This document shows positions 7,187 through 16,931 of a DNA stretch of 64,000 nt, one piece after another. The translations under genes and the position numbers were made by a program. Position 1 is the stretch's first letter. Each line of letters opens with the position of its first letter. The stretch comes from JBCCFW01 sp039029535 (GTDB lineage Bacteria > Acidobacteriota > JBCCFW01): the NCBI GenBank assembly GCA_039029535.1, contig JBCCFW010000021.1:3539-67538 (forward strand), read 5' to 3'. The notes under the pieces were generated by a model. That model ran no database searches. It was not told the DNA's origin and was given only the letters and a program-made list of their open reading frames with translations.

Positions 7187-10100
7187 GTGGTCCGAACCCA
7201 ACTCGTCAGCACCTGCCTGGCCCTCCTCGCCCTGGCGGCCCCCGCTCAGGCCATCGAGCTGAGCTTCCGGCCGGCGGCCGTGACCCTCGAGGCCGAGCGC
7301 GGCAAGAGCGTCGAGGTCCTGGTGCGTTGCCCGGCCGGGCGCCCTCCGGCTCTTCGCACGACCTGGGGCAACCTGTCGTCGCTGCGGCGGATGGGCACTG
7401 GGCGCTACAAGGCTCAACTCGACCTTCCGCCGAGCTCCGTGCCACGCACCGTCGTCGTGGCCGCCTCCGGCGGTGGCCCCGATGCCGATGGCCTCGCCTG
7501 GGCGACGCTGCCGGTGTCGGCCCGCACCCAGCTGCGTGCGCGCACCGAGCCCAAGGCGGAGATCTCCGTGCTGTCCGGCGAGAAGGTCCTCGGCACGACC
7601 GTCGCTCGTCGCACCGGTCGCTTCGAGCTGGAGCTCGAGCTGCCACCCCGCGTCGAGCCACTCACCTTGACCCTGCGTGATCGAGCCGGCAACGAGAGCC
7701 AGAAGGAGCTGCCGATCACGGCACCTCCGGTGCCGACGCCACTGGTGTTTCTCGAGCAGGACCGACTCGATCTCGACGGCCGACGCGCGCTCCGGACCTG
7801 GGTGCTGCTCACCGACGCCGAGGGGCGACCGATCCGACGAGCCGAGCTCACCGCCCGCGCGAGCTTGGGAGGCCTGACGCCGTTCCGCTCACGTGGCGAC
7901 GGCTGGTTCGAAGCGCAGTGGTCGGTGGTCGGCGGACTGGTCGGACCGGAGCCCCGCTCAGCCGAGCTCCGTGTCGGACGACTCAGCCATGCGCCGGGCC
8001 GCGCCATCGCGTGCGTCCACCGCTCGCCTCCACATCGCCTCGACCTGAGCGCACCGGTCTCGCGGCTCGGCGTCGGGGAGAGCACGCAGCTCCGCGTCAC
8101 CCTGCGTGACGAGAACGACCGACCGGTCGCCGGCCCGACGCCCCGGCTTCAGGTCGATCGCGGCACGCTCGGTGATCTCGAAGCCCTGGGTGAGGGTCGT
8201 CACCAGGCCGCACTCACCGCCCCGGTCACGATCGGCGAGGGACCGCTCAAGGCCCATGCGGTCGTCGAGATCGAAGGCTCTCGGCTCGCGCCCCATCATC
8301 TCGAGCTCACGCTCGGTCAGCGTCGAGACCGGCCACGGCTGCAGCTTCGTGTCACCGACCTCGCTGGCAGCGGCGTCGCGGGTCAGCCCATCCAGCTCGA
8401 CGCCGGCCCCGGAGGCGGCCTGCCCGCCGGTCTCGTGACCGACGACGACGGACGCGCCGAGCTCTCGCTCCCCGCCAGCACCAACGGACCGACCTGGCTC
8501 GACCTGTTCGTCATGGATGCACCGGGTCTTCGAGCCAGCCTGCGCTGGACCGAGGCCAATCCGCTGACGACCCGCAACGGCATCCGGCCCGAGGCCGGCC
8601 GACCGACCCCGGCCGTCGAGCTCCGAGCGGACCTGCAGATCGCGCTGATGTCGGGCCGGCCCACGCAGCTCGTCGCCCGGGCCATCCCCGACGTCCTCCC
8701 CGCCGACGGGGCCAGCACCTCGCGGCTCGAGATCGAGCTGCTCGATCGTCATGGTAACGGTGTCGAAGGTGGTCGCTACGAGCTCGTCCCCACCCGCGGA
8801 ATCGTCGACGTCGTCGCTTCGCTGGGTGAGGGCCAGTACAGCACCACCTACACCGCCCCGGACGGCTCGCTCCCCTCACCCGACGTCATCCTCATCACCG
8901 AGCTGGGCAGCAGCCTGACGACCGAGGCAGAGATCGCATTGACGCTCGGACCGCCCCGTCAGCTCTCCGTGTCGGTCGAGCCCGGTCAGCTCGTCGCCGA
9001 CGCCAGCTCGGAGGCGAGCGTCGCGGTGCGCGTGAGCGACGCGTCCGGCGTGCCCATCCCCGGTCACCCGCTTGCGCTGACTCGAGAAGGCCCAGCCGTG
9101 CACCTTGCCGAGACCACCGGGACGACCGGCGACGAGGGCTGGTGGACCACGACCTTGCGCTCGGGGCGCGAGGAGGGCACGGCGACTCTCATCGCGAGCT
9201 GCACCGAGTCGGCCCTGAACGCACGGGCCGGCGTCACGCTGGTTCCGCTCCATCCCGTCTCCCTCGAGCTGGAGGTCCAGCCGGGTCACCTCCTCGCCAA
9301 CGGACGGGAAGTCGCGACTCTCACCGCCCGTCTCGAAGACCCATGGGGTCGCCCCGCCACCGACATCCCCGTGCGCTTCACCGCCGAGCCGAGCGACCTC
9401 GTCGTGCTCGCGGCGACCGAGGTCCGCAGCGATGACGACGGACGGGCCGTCGTGCAGCTCACCGGCCACCAACCCGGTCTCGTGACGCTCCGCGCCGCGA
9501 CCGTCGAGGGAGGGCTCAGCGACGAGACCTCGCTCACCCTCGATGCCTGGCTCGGAGGCGTCGACCTCTTGGTCGATAGTCCCACCTGCGCAACTGCGGT
9601 GAGCCTGCGCGCGGTGGCGGACCGCATCGATCGCTTCGAGTGGGACTTCGACGGCGACGGCACCACCGACGCGCTCGGCGTGCGAGTCATCGCCCCGCTG
9701 CCGGCCGGTGAGCACGACGTCACGCTGCGAGCCTACTCCGACGACTACCCCGACGCGGTGGAGCGACGCGACCGACGAGTGCGAGTCCACGAGCCTCCCG
9801 ACGCCGACGTGAGCAGCCGACCTTCGGTGCTCTTCGAAGGCGACTGCGTGGAGCTGGACTCGCGTGGCTCGATCGCTGGAACCGCCGGCCCCTTCGAGAT
9901 CGAGTGGGACTTCGACGGCAACGGTCAGTTCGACGACGACGACGCGGTGATCACCACGACCTGCCCACCGCTGGGCACGACTCGCGTGGGACTGCGTCTC
10001 ACCGACCTCGAGGGCTGCACGGACGAGACCCACCTGAACGTCCTGGTCCAGGAGCACCCGGTCGACCTGCGCCTGACGACCGTGGGTGCACCGACCCGGA

Positions 10101-13027
10101 GCCTCAAGGCCGGAGAGCTGACCACCTGGACGGTCGCCGTCGACAACGACTCGCTGGGCACGGCCCGCGACGTCGTGATCGACCTGCGCCACCACGTGGG
10201 TCTCGAGCTCATCGACGCGAAGCCCACCCTCTCGTCCCGCGCCGCGCAGGGGGCCCGCTTCCGCCTCGGCGAGCTCACTCCGGGCGAGGGCAGGACGCTG
10301 GAGATGAAGTTCCGCGTCGGCACGGCGCTGACTGCGGTGCGGCAGCTCGCCGAGGTCGAGCTTCGCGCCTCCCACGATCGACCCGACCTGAACCCGAGCG
10401 ACGACGAGCTGCGGGAGGTCATGGAGATCCTCGGCGAGCCGGCCCTGGCCTTGCGCCTCGGCGCGGTCTCCGACGCGGCTGCGGGTGAGAGCGTGAGCTA
10501 CACCCTCGAGGTCGAGAACCTGGGCAGCGCACCCGCGGTCGACCTCCGTCTCCGTCACCTCCTCGATGGAGCGATCGTCTCCTCGGCATCACCGCTGCCC
10601 AGCGGCGGGAGCCCGATCTCGGGAGGCCTGGAGCTCGTGCTGCCCGACCTCGCCGCCGGTGCCGTCAGCCGAGTCGATCACGTCGTCACCATCGGCGATC
10701 CCCAGGACCTCGTCGATCCCCTGCTCACGAGTCGGCTCGAGGCTCAGGCGGTCGCGACGTCACCACCAACACCCGCGTCGCACGTGCTGCAAGTCCTCGC
10801 TCGCCCCGAGCTGAGCCTCGATCTCGTGCTCGACCCGGACGTGGCCGCGGCTGGTGGGACGGTGACGGCCACCGCACGGCTGACCAACATCGGCCACGCT
10901 CCGTCCTCAGCCGGGACCGTCCGCTTCACCTGGCCCACCGAGATGACGGCGCTGACGCCCGAAGACCTGTCGCACGGCTCGCTGCGCGTCGGTGAGACGG
11001 TCGAGCTCGTCGCGTCCGCACGACTCGCCGCGACCCTGCCGACACCTCACCAGGAGCTGATGGTGACCGCGACCCAGCTCGAACAGGTCGTCGTCGACCA
11101 GGCCTCGCTCGAAGCGACGGCCGAGGCGGTGCTCGACATTCAGCTCGTCGCTGCGCCGGCAACGCTGACCGCCGGCGAGAGTGACGAGGTGGTCTTCCGG
11201 GTCGCCAACGACGGGACGACTCCGGCGACCACGCTGCGCCTGGAGCTGCTCGCGCTCGCGAACGGTCATTGGCTGAGCTCCTCGGGCCCGGCGCAGCTGA
11301 TCACTGCCGGGCTCGCTCCGGGTGGGAGCGTCGAGCTGGCCTTCCCCATCACCGTCGACACGGAGCTGACGGACTGCAGCCCGCTGCTCCAGCTCGAAGG
11401 CCGGCTCCAAGCCGTGCTCGGAGGAGGCGCGCCGCTGACCCGTCCCGTCGACATCGGGTTGCAGGCCTCGCCGGACCTCGGCGTGACGCTGACGCTCGAC
11501 CAGACCACGGCCGGCGCCGACTCGGCCGTCGTCGCCCGCGTCCGTGTCGAAAACCGGGGCGGCGGACGCATCGAGAGCCCCACGGTCACGCTGAGCCACC
11601 CCAGCTTGCTGACGGTCATCACCGCACCACCCGAGATCGGCTCTCCGACTCCCGGGGCTGGGGTGGTCAGCGGCATCCTCACGGCCGGCCTGGGGCCCGG
11701 CGAGTCTCGCGAGCTGGTCTTCGAGCTCGTCACGGTCTCGACCTTGCCGGCGGGCTCCACCACGGCCCAACTCACCGCCAGGATCACCGGCGCCGCCTGC
11801 GGCGTGATGTTCGATCCGACCGACACGGCGACCTTGCAGGTCACCGACGACACCGACCTCCAGCTCGCGCTCAGCCTCATCGGCGACGAGCTCGTCGCCG
11901 GCTCGACCCTGCGCGCCCGGCTCTTCGTCACCAATGACGGTCCCGTGCAGGTGAGCGATGCAACCCTCGCGCTGGAATGGCCCGACGGTCTCGTGACCCT
12001 GACCGACCCCGGCGCGGGTGCCGTGTCGGGAGCCCGGTGGGAGCTGACGGGCGTTGCGGTCGCTGCCCACGGGGGGACCGCGCTCGTCGAGGTCGGGTTG
12101 AAGATCGCCGACGTGCTGCCGTCGACGTCGAACACCCTGCCCTTCGTCGCCAACGTCGCCAGCAGCTCGGTGTCCGATTCTCAGCCCGCGAACGACGAGG
12201 TCCGGCTGGAGCGTGACGCCGTAGCCTGGGCCGAGCTCTGCCTCCAGCTCACCACGACGGCCACGCCCGATCCGGCCGTTCCGGACGGCGCGCTCGACTA
12301 CGAGCTCACGGTCACCAACCTCGGAAGCACCGCCGCCCACGACGTCGCGGTGGCCTTCCGGGGAGACGAGGTCTTCCTCCAGCCGATCGGCGGCACCCCG
12401 CTGGCCCTCGATTGGCTCGTGCCGACGCTGGCGGTGGGAGCGACCGAGGCCTTCTCGATCCCCACCGCTCGCGTGGTCTCCTCCCTGCCGTCGTCGTCCG
12501 TCACCGTGGTCAGCTCGGCCGAGGCCAGCGCGAGCGAGACCGGCAGCAAGCCGCTGTGCTCGGGCCGGGTCGAGTCGCGGGTCGACGTCGCGGGGGTCCC
12601 GGAGCTCCGACTCGACCTCGTGCTCACGCCCGAGGACGATCCGCTGACGCCCGGGAAGGCCCTGCTGGTCGCCGCGACCGTCCGCAACGTCGGGAGCGCG
12701 CCGGCCGAGCTCGGCGGGCTCGACCTGGGGGAGCTGGTGTTCGCCTTCCCGCCCGAGGTCGACCTGGCATCGGAGATCCGCGTGCCGCTGCCGACCGGAC
12801 TGGATCCGCAGGAGGAGGTCCATCGGCTCCAGCGCGCCGTCGTCGACCCCGGTCTCGCGGTGCTCCCGACCTCTCTCAGCTTCTCGGTCGAGGCACGGAT
12901 GAACGGCGGCCTGCTCATCACGCCGACCCTGCGGACCGAGGCGATCGCGGTCGTCGCCCCCTTCGCGCCGAGCTCGCCGCCCATCGTGTTCACGTCCTGG
13001 GGGCCGCGCGGAACGGCTGGGCGTTGA
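7187..13027 (+). CDS. Giant secreted Ig-like/PKD/CARDB protein
   Basis: A 1946-aa protein with an N-terminal Sec signal peptide (LVSTCLALLALAAPAQA). GTG 7187 is supported by GGGAG six bases upstream. Residues ~20-790 are successive Ig-like/invasin-type domains, recognisable by repeated 'LxAdG.s.s.v.v.v.D..G.pv.g' patterns. Two PKD-like modules follow (EWDFDGDGTTDA near 825 and EWDFDGNGQFDDDDA near 905). The rest, to ~1930, is a series of CARDB/DUF11-like modules of ~120 residues with 'N.G..pa..v.l.l' strands and LxxGExxxL turns. There is no visible C-terminal anchor (no LPXTG, PEP-CTERM or autotransporter barrel). Such proteins are usually surface or extracellular adhesive or structural proteins; the ligand is unknown. 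Confidence 0.75.
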   Translation: MVRTQLVSTCLALLALAAPAQAIELSFRPAAVTLEAERGKSVEVLVRCPAGRPPALRTTWGNLSSLRRMGTGRYKAQLDLPPSSVPRTVVVAASGGGPDADGLAWATLPVSARTQLRARTEPKAEISVLSGEKVLGTTVARRTGRFELELELPPRVEPLTLTLRDRAGNESQKELPITAPPVPTPLVFLEQDRLDLDGRRALRTWVLLTDAEGRPIRRAELTARASLGGLTPFRSRGDGWFEAQWSVVGGLVGPEPRSAELRVGRLSHAPGRAIACVHRSPPHRLDLSAPVSRLGVGESTQLRVTLRDENDRPVAGPTPRLQVDRGTLGDLEALGEGRHQAALTAPVTIGEGPLKAHAVVEIEGSRLAPHHLELTLGQRRDRPRLQLRVTDLAGSGVAGQPIQLDAGPGGGLPAGLVTDDDGRAELSLPASTNGPTWLDLFVMDAPGLRASLRWTEANPLTTRNGIRPEAGRPTPAVELRADLQIALMSGRPTQLVARAIPDVLPADGASTSRLEIELLDRHGNGVEGGRYELVPTRGIVDVVASLGEGQYSTTYTAPDGSLPSPDVILITELGSSLTTEAEIALTLGPPRQLSVSVEPGQLVADASSEASVAVRVSDASGVPIPGHPLALTREGPAVHLAETTGTTGDEGWWTTTLRSGREEGTATLIASCTESALNARAGVTLVPLHPVSLELEVQPGHLLANGREVATLTARLEDPWGRPATDIPVRFTAEPSDLVVLAATEVRSDDDGRAVVQLTGHQPGLVTLRAATVEGGLSDETSLTLDAWLGGVDLLVDSPTCATAVSLRAVADRIDRFEWDFDGDGTTDALGVRVIAPLPAGEHDVTLRAYSDDYPDAVERRDRRVRVHEPPDADVSSRPSVLFEGDCVELDSRGSIAGTAGPFEIEWDFDGNGQFDDDDAVITTTCPPLGTTRVGLRLTDLEGCTDETHLNVLVQEHPVDLRLTTVGAPTRSLKAGELTTWTVAVDNDSLGTARDVVIDLRHHVGLELIDAKPTLSSRAAQGARFRLGELTPGEGRTLEMKFRVGTALTAVRQLAEVELRASHDRPDLNPSDDELREVMEILGEPALALRLGAVSDAAAGESVSYTLEVENLGSAPAVDLRLRHLLDGAIVSSASPLPSGGSPISGGLELVLPDLAAGAVSRVDHVVTIGDPQDLVDPLLTSRLEAQAVATSPPTPASHVLQVLARPELSLDLVLDPDVAAAGGTVTATARLTNIGHAPSSAGTVRFTWPTEMTALTPEDLSHGSLRVGETVELVASARLAATLPTPHQELMVTATQLEQVVVDQASLEATAEAVLDIQLVAAPATLTAGESDEVVFRVANDGTTPATTLRLELLALANGHWLSSSGPAQLITAGLAPGGSVELAFPITVDTELTDCSPLLQLEGRLQAVLGGGAPLTRPVDIGLQASPDLGVTLTLDQTTAGADSAVVARVRVENRGGGRIESPTVTLSHPSLLTVITAPPEIGSPTPGAGVVSGILTAGLGPGESRELVFELVTVSTLPAGSTTAQLTARITGAACGVMFDPTDTATLQVTDDTDLQLALSLIGDELVAGSTLRARLFVTNDGPVQVSDATLALEWPDGLVTLTDPGAGAVSGARWELTGVAVAAHGGTALVEVGLKIADVLPSTSNTLPFVANVASSSVSDSQPANDEVRLERDAVAWAELCLQLTTTATPDPAVPDGALDYELTVTNLGSTAAHDVAVAFRGDEVFLQPIGGTPLALDWLVPTLAVGATEAFSIPTARVVSSLPSSSVTVVSSAEASASETGSKPLCSGRVESRVDVAGVPELRLDLVLTPEDDPLTPGKALLVAATVRNVGSAPAELGGLDLGELVFAFPPEVDLASEIRVPLPTGLDPQEEVHRLQRAVVDPGLAVLPTSLSFSVEARMNGGLLITPTLRTEAIAVVAPFAPSSPPIVFTSWGPRGTAGR

Positions 13028-13031
13028 ATCC

Positions 13032-13048
13032 GGCCGGTCGGTCCGGCC
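13032..13048 (+). terminator. Terminator-like hairpin without U-tract
   Basis: GGCCGG-TCGGT-CCGGCC begins 4 bases after the stop of the giant gene. It is a strong 6-bp G/C stem with a 5-nt loop. No run of T follows, so it may be an RNA-stability element rather than an intrinsic terminator. Confidence 0.35.
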
Positions 13049-13132
13049 ATGATCGGTCCTTCACGCGGCGGGTCTCGACATCATGAACGACCCGCCGGGG
13101 ATCGCCACGGAGGCGACCCACCGGGAGGATCG

Positions 13133-15091
13133 ATGAGCACCGCCGACCGTCAGGAATTCCAGGCCGAAGTCCAGCAGCTCCTGGACCTCGTCGTCCACTC
13201 GCTGTACTCCGACAAGGACGTCTTCCTCCGCGAGCTGATCTCCAACGCCGCGGACGCCCTCGACAAGCGTCGCTTCGAGTCGCTTCAAGACGAGTCCTTG
13301 CAGGCCGAGGAGCTGGCCATCCACCTCCGCGTCGACGGGGATGCCCGCACGCTCGTCATCGAGGACAGCGGCGTGGGCATGAGCCGCGACGAGCTCGTGT
13401 CGGACCTGGGCACCATCGCCCGCTCGGGCACTCGCGCCTTCCTCGACGCCCTGGCCGAGAAGAAGTCGAGCACGGCTCCCGACCTCATCGGTCAGTTCGG
13501 CGTGGGCTTCTACTCCTCGTTCATGGTGGCTGAAGAAGTTCAAGTCCTCACGCGCCGGGTCGGTGAGGACACGGCTCACCTCTGGGTCAGCGATGGACGC
13601 AACGGCTACACCATCGAGACGGCCGAGCGTGACGACGCCGGCACGACGATCACGCTGAGGCTCAAGGAGGCCGACACCGACAACGGCCTCCAGGACTACT
13701 CCGACCCGCAGGTGCTCCGCGGCATCGTCCGCCGTTGGTCCGACTTCGTCACGCACCCCATCCTCCTCGAGAAGCCGCCGGCCGAGACGAAGGCCGACGA
13801 CGAGTCCGCGGAGACCGAGTCCGAGGAGCAGGACGTCCCGACCGAGACCACCGAGCGGCTCAACTCCGGCAAGGCCCCGTGGACGCGACCGGCCGACGAG
13901 ATCACCGAGGAAGAGCACGCCGAGTTCTACAAGCACGTCTCCCACGACTGGGCCGACCCGCTGCTTCCCGTCCCGGTGAAGATCGAGGGTCAGGTCGAGG
14001 CCCGCGCGCTGCTCTACATCCCCTCCAAGGCGCCGATGGATCTCTTCTGGCGCGAGGGAGCACGACGGGGCGTGCAGCTCCACGTGCGTCGCATCTTCAT
14101 CATGGACGACTGCGAGGAGCTGCTCCCCGACTGGCTCCGCTTCGTGCGTGGCGTGGTCGATGCCGAGGATCTCTCGCTCAACGTCTCCCGCGAGATCCTC
14201 CAGAAGGATCGGCAGGTCCGAGCGATCAGCAAGTTCCTCGTCAAGAAGGTGCTGTCGGCGCTCGAGCAGCTCCAGAAGGACGACCGCGAGAAGTACCTCG
14301 GATTCTGGAGAGAGTTCGGCAACGTCCTCAAGGAAGGCCTGCTCGTGCCCGGCGAGCATCAGCAGCGCCTGCTCGGTCTCTGCCTCTTCGAGTCGACGGC
14401 CAGCGAGGACGGGCTCACCACTCTCGCCGAGTACCACGAGCGCAAGAAGGACGACCAAGACGCCATCTACCACGCCACCGGCAGCTCCCGTGAGGCGCTG
14501 CTCCGCTCGCCGCATCTCGAGGCCTTCCTCGATCGCGAGCTGGAGGTGCTCCTGCTCATCGACTCCGTCGACGAGCTCTGGGCTCCGACCGCCCCCGAGC
14601 ACGAAGGACTCCCCTGGAAGAGCGTCGGCAAGGGTGAGGTCGAGCTGGGCTCGGACGAGGAGAAGGCCGAGAAGAAGAAGGAACGCGAGGAGAAGACCGA
14701 GGAGCTCGGCGACTTGCTCGGCTTCTTGAAGGGCAAGCTCGACGGCAAGGTGAAGGACGTCAGCCTCTCCGCCCGCCTGTCGAGCTCACCGGCCTGCCTC
14801 GTCGCAGGCGAGCACGACCCGACCCCGGCGATGGAGGAGATGATGCGTCGCATGGGCCAGGAAGGTCCGAAGGTCCAGCGCACGCTCGAGCTCAACGCCG
14901 ATCACCCGCTGGTCGCGACGCTTCAGTCCCTGCACGCCGAGAGCCCGGACGACGAGCTGCTCGCGCAGGCGGCGGAGGTCCTGCACGGTCAGGCCTTGCT
15001 CGCCGAAGGCGGCGCGCCAGAGGACCCGGCAGCCTTCTCGAAGCTGCTCACCGAGCTCATGCAGCGGGCGCTGGGCGCTGGCTCGAAGTAG
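13133..15091 (+). CDS. htpG: HSP90-family chaperone HtpG
   Basis: A 652-aa HtpG, the cytoplasmic ATP-dependent chaperone. The GHKL ATPase domain shows ELISNAADALDK (Mg/ATP Asn, ~residue 37), EDSGVGMSRDEL, GTIARSGTRAF and GQFGVGFYSSFMVA. The middle-domain client/ATP arm (ISREILQ-type VSREILQKDRQV with catalytic Arg) and a C-terminal dimerisation region are present. An acidic linker (AETKADDESAETESEEQD) separates the N and middle domains. ATG 13133 is preceded by GGGAGG at 13123-13128, which decides the start over the upstream in-frame codons. Confidence 0.95.
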   Translation: MSTADRQEFQAEVQQLLDLVVHSLYSDKDVFLRELISNAADALDKRRFESLQDESLQAEELAIHLRVDGDARTLVIEDSGVGMSRDELVSDLGTIARSGTRAFLDALAEKKSSTAPDLIGQFGVGFYSSFMVAEEVQVLTRRVGEDTAHLWVSDGRNGYTIETAERDDAGTTITLRLKEADTDNGLQDYSDPQVLRGIVRRWSDFVTHPILLEKPPAETKADDESAETESEEQDVPTETTERLNSGKAPWTRPADEITEEEHAEFYKHVSHDWADPLLPVPVKIEGQVEARALLYIPSKAPMDLFWREGARRGVQLHVRRIFIMDDCEELLPDWLRFVRGVVDAEDLSLNVSREILQKDRQVRAISKFLVKKVLSALEQLQKDDREKYLGFWREFGNVLKEGLLVPGEHQQRLLGLCLFESTASEDGLTTLAEYHERKKDDQDAIYHATGSSREALLRSPHLEAFLDRELEVLLLIDSVDELWAPTAPEHEGLPWKSVGKGEVELGSDEEKAEKKKEREEKTEELGDLLGFLKGKLDGKVKDVSLSARLSSSPACLVAGEHDPTPAMEEMMRRMGQEGPKVQRTLELNADHPLVATLQSLHAESPDDELLAQAAEVLHGQALLAEGGAPEDPAAFSKLLTELMQRALGAGSK

Positions 15092-15298
15092 CCGGTGTCG
15101 CAGATCGTCCGGGCGCCCCGACAGGTGTCACGGAAGCGCGACGATTTGCCCCCACAATGAACGCTGGCGTTCAGCTTGAGACGTTCGAATTCGGGCGTCT
15201 CATGCTACTGGCATCCCTCTTGCGATGTCTCCCGAGACGGGCCGTGCGCCCAACAGTCGAGGGAGATACGCTGTGCCAAGTCATCAGAGGGAGACACC

Positions 15299-15832
15299 AT
15301 GTCCAGCCAGCCAGTTCACGTGCTCACTTACCAAGACTTCACGACCTTCCCGGACGACGGTCTCCACGAGATCGTCGATGGGGCCCTGTTCGTGAAGGGC
15401 GTGCCGAGCCTCCGTCACCAGAAGGTGTCGGGAGAGCTCTTCCTTCAGCTCCGTGAGCAGGTCACGCAGCCCGGCCGGGGCGAGGTCTACTACTCGCCGG
15501 TGGGCGTCGAGCTCTCCCCTCACGACATCGTCCAGCCCGATCTCGTGGTCGTTCTCGACCGATCGGTGCTCGTCGGGAGCCACGTCCGGGGCACGCCCGA
15601 GCTCGTGGTGGAGATCCTGTCGCCGTCCAACCGACGGCACGATCTAGAGACCAAGCACGAGCTCTACGAGCGCAGCGGTGTCGGTGAGCACTGGGTCCTC
15701 GACGCGGAAGGCCGTGCGCTGACCCAGCACGTCCTCGAGGGTGGGCGCTACCGCTGCACGGGTGACCACCGGGAGCACGTGAGCTCCGTGGCCGTGGACG
15801 GTCTCGACGTGGATCTCAGTCGCGTCTGGTGA
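15299..15832 (+). CDS. Uma2-family PD-(D/E)XK nuclease-like protein
   Basis: A 177-aa Uma2 (DUF820) protein. Core residues follow the restriction-endonuclease-like pattern: HEIVDG near residue 21, QPDLVVVLD near 79, then ELVVEILSPSNRRHD and KHELYERSGVGEHWVLD, giving D, ExE/ExL and K candidates. ATG 15299 has AGAGGGAG just upstream. The gene converges with and overlaps the next gene by 17 bp. Uma2 genes are often present in many copies in cyanobacteria, planctomycetes and relatives; their target is unknown, and restriction, toxin or mobile-element roles remain unproved. Confidence 0.8.
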   Translation: MSSQPVHVLTYQDFTTFPDDGLHEIVDGALFVKGVPSLRHQKVSGELFLQLREQVTQPGRGEVYYSPVGVELSPHDIVQPDLVVVLDRSVLVGSHVRGTPELVVEILSPSNRRHDLETKHELYERSGVGEHWVLDAEGRALTQHVLEGGRYRCTGDHREHVSSVAVDGLDVDLSRVW

Positions 15833-16931
15833 GTCCGAGCGTCTCGGCCAGGCCGGGGTTGCCTTCGCGTCGCCAGATGAAGCCGTCGAGCAGGTAGTGC
15901 GTGAGCTGCGGCATCACCAGCAGCGGCACGATGAGGCTCGTCACGCCGCTCGAGAGCAGCACCTCCGGTCCCGCGAACAGGCCGCCGTGCTCGTGCCACA
16001 CGAGGCGATCCCAGGCCCACTCCTCCACGTAGGCGACGGCGACCAGCGGTAGCAGGAAGAGCCACCACCCGCTCGGCTTGAACACCGAGGCTCGCCAACC
16101 GCCTGACGAGACGAAGCGCCCCTTGCCGTACACCCACGTCAGCGCCAGGTACGGGATGCCGTGGATGAGGACGTTGGTGACCGTGAAGGCATAGTCGGAG
16201 TCGAACACCACGATCCCGACGAACCACGCGAGCCAGGTCGTGACGATGACCAGCGCCTTGCCCGCGCTCACCGGTCGTCCGGTCCACCACTGCCAGATCT
16301 CGTGCCCGGCCCACGCGACCATGATGACGACGTGCACCGGGAGCAGGACCGTGGCGGCCGCCGTCGGGATCCCCGGTAGGAAGTCGCCGTCGAGGAACCA
16401 CGAGAACTCCCGGGGCAAGTGCGCGTGCCACCAGAGCAGCGGGTACAGGGTCGAGGAGTAGATCGCCGCGTCGTCGAGCACGCGACCGAGTCGAGACGGC
16501 GGCGCACCGAGACGGCGACGGTAGAGGGCGACCCAGCCGTACTGCTGTCGCACGAAGTGGTACACCGCCATGTAGGCGAGCACTCGCCAGAACCAACCGG
16601 AGGAGGCCGAGTGCAGCACGACACCCGCCACCCAGCCGAGCAGCGGGACACCGATGTAGAGCGCGGGTCGTCGCGCGAGCTCCTGCGGGTCGAGGTAGAC
16701 ACGCCAGGCCGTCGACCAGACGTGCGCGACGTCGACGGCCAGCACGGTCGCCACCCAGGTCCACGCGGGGAGCGTCTCGTCGAGCAGCCCGGTGGCCGCG
16801 CCCCACCCCAGCAGCAGGAACGACAGCAGCGCCGAGCCACCGAAGACCAGGAGGTCGAGCCGCGCCGAGAAGAGCCACGGGCTCCCCGCGCGCCTCGACG
16901 CGCCCGCCAAGGGCGCGGTCAGCTCAGCCAC
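15816..16931 (-). CDS. Polytopic membrane protein, last gene of polyamine module
   Basis: A 371-aa integral membrane protein with about eight hydrophobic segments. GTG 16931 was chosen because the coding sequence upstream belongs to the FAD oxidase, whose stop (16919) it overlaps by 13 bp. Conserved-looking polar motifs sit at the membrane: DVAHVWST, YHFVRQQYGW, LIHGIPYLALTW and a C-terminal QLTHYLLDGFIWR. These His/Asp residues could form a metal or heme site, as in several His-rich membrane oxygenases, but I do not recognise the family with certainty. Its position as the last gene of a tightly overlapping set suggests that it works on, or transports, the product of that pathway. Confidence 0.6.
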   Translation of the reverse strand: MAELTAPLAGASRRAGSPWLFSARLDLLVFGGSALLSFLLLGWGAATGLLDETLPAWTWVATVLAVDVAHVWSTAWRVYLDPQELARRPALYIGVPLLGWVAGVVLHSASSGWFWRVLAYMAVYHFVRQQYGWVALYRRRLGAPPSRLGRVLDDAAIYSSTLYPLLWWHAHLPREFSWFLDGDFLPGIPTAAATVLLPVHVVIMVAWAGHEIWQWWTGRPVSAGKALVIVTTWLAWFVGIVVFDSDYAFTVTNVLIHGIPYLALTWVYGKGRFVSSGGWRASVFKPSGWWLFLLPLVAVAYVEEWAWDRLVWHEHGGLFAGPEVLLSSGVTSLIVPLLVMPQLTHYLLDGFIWRREGNPGLAETLGLTRRD

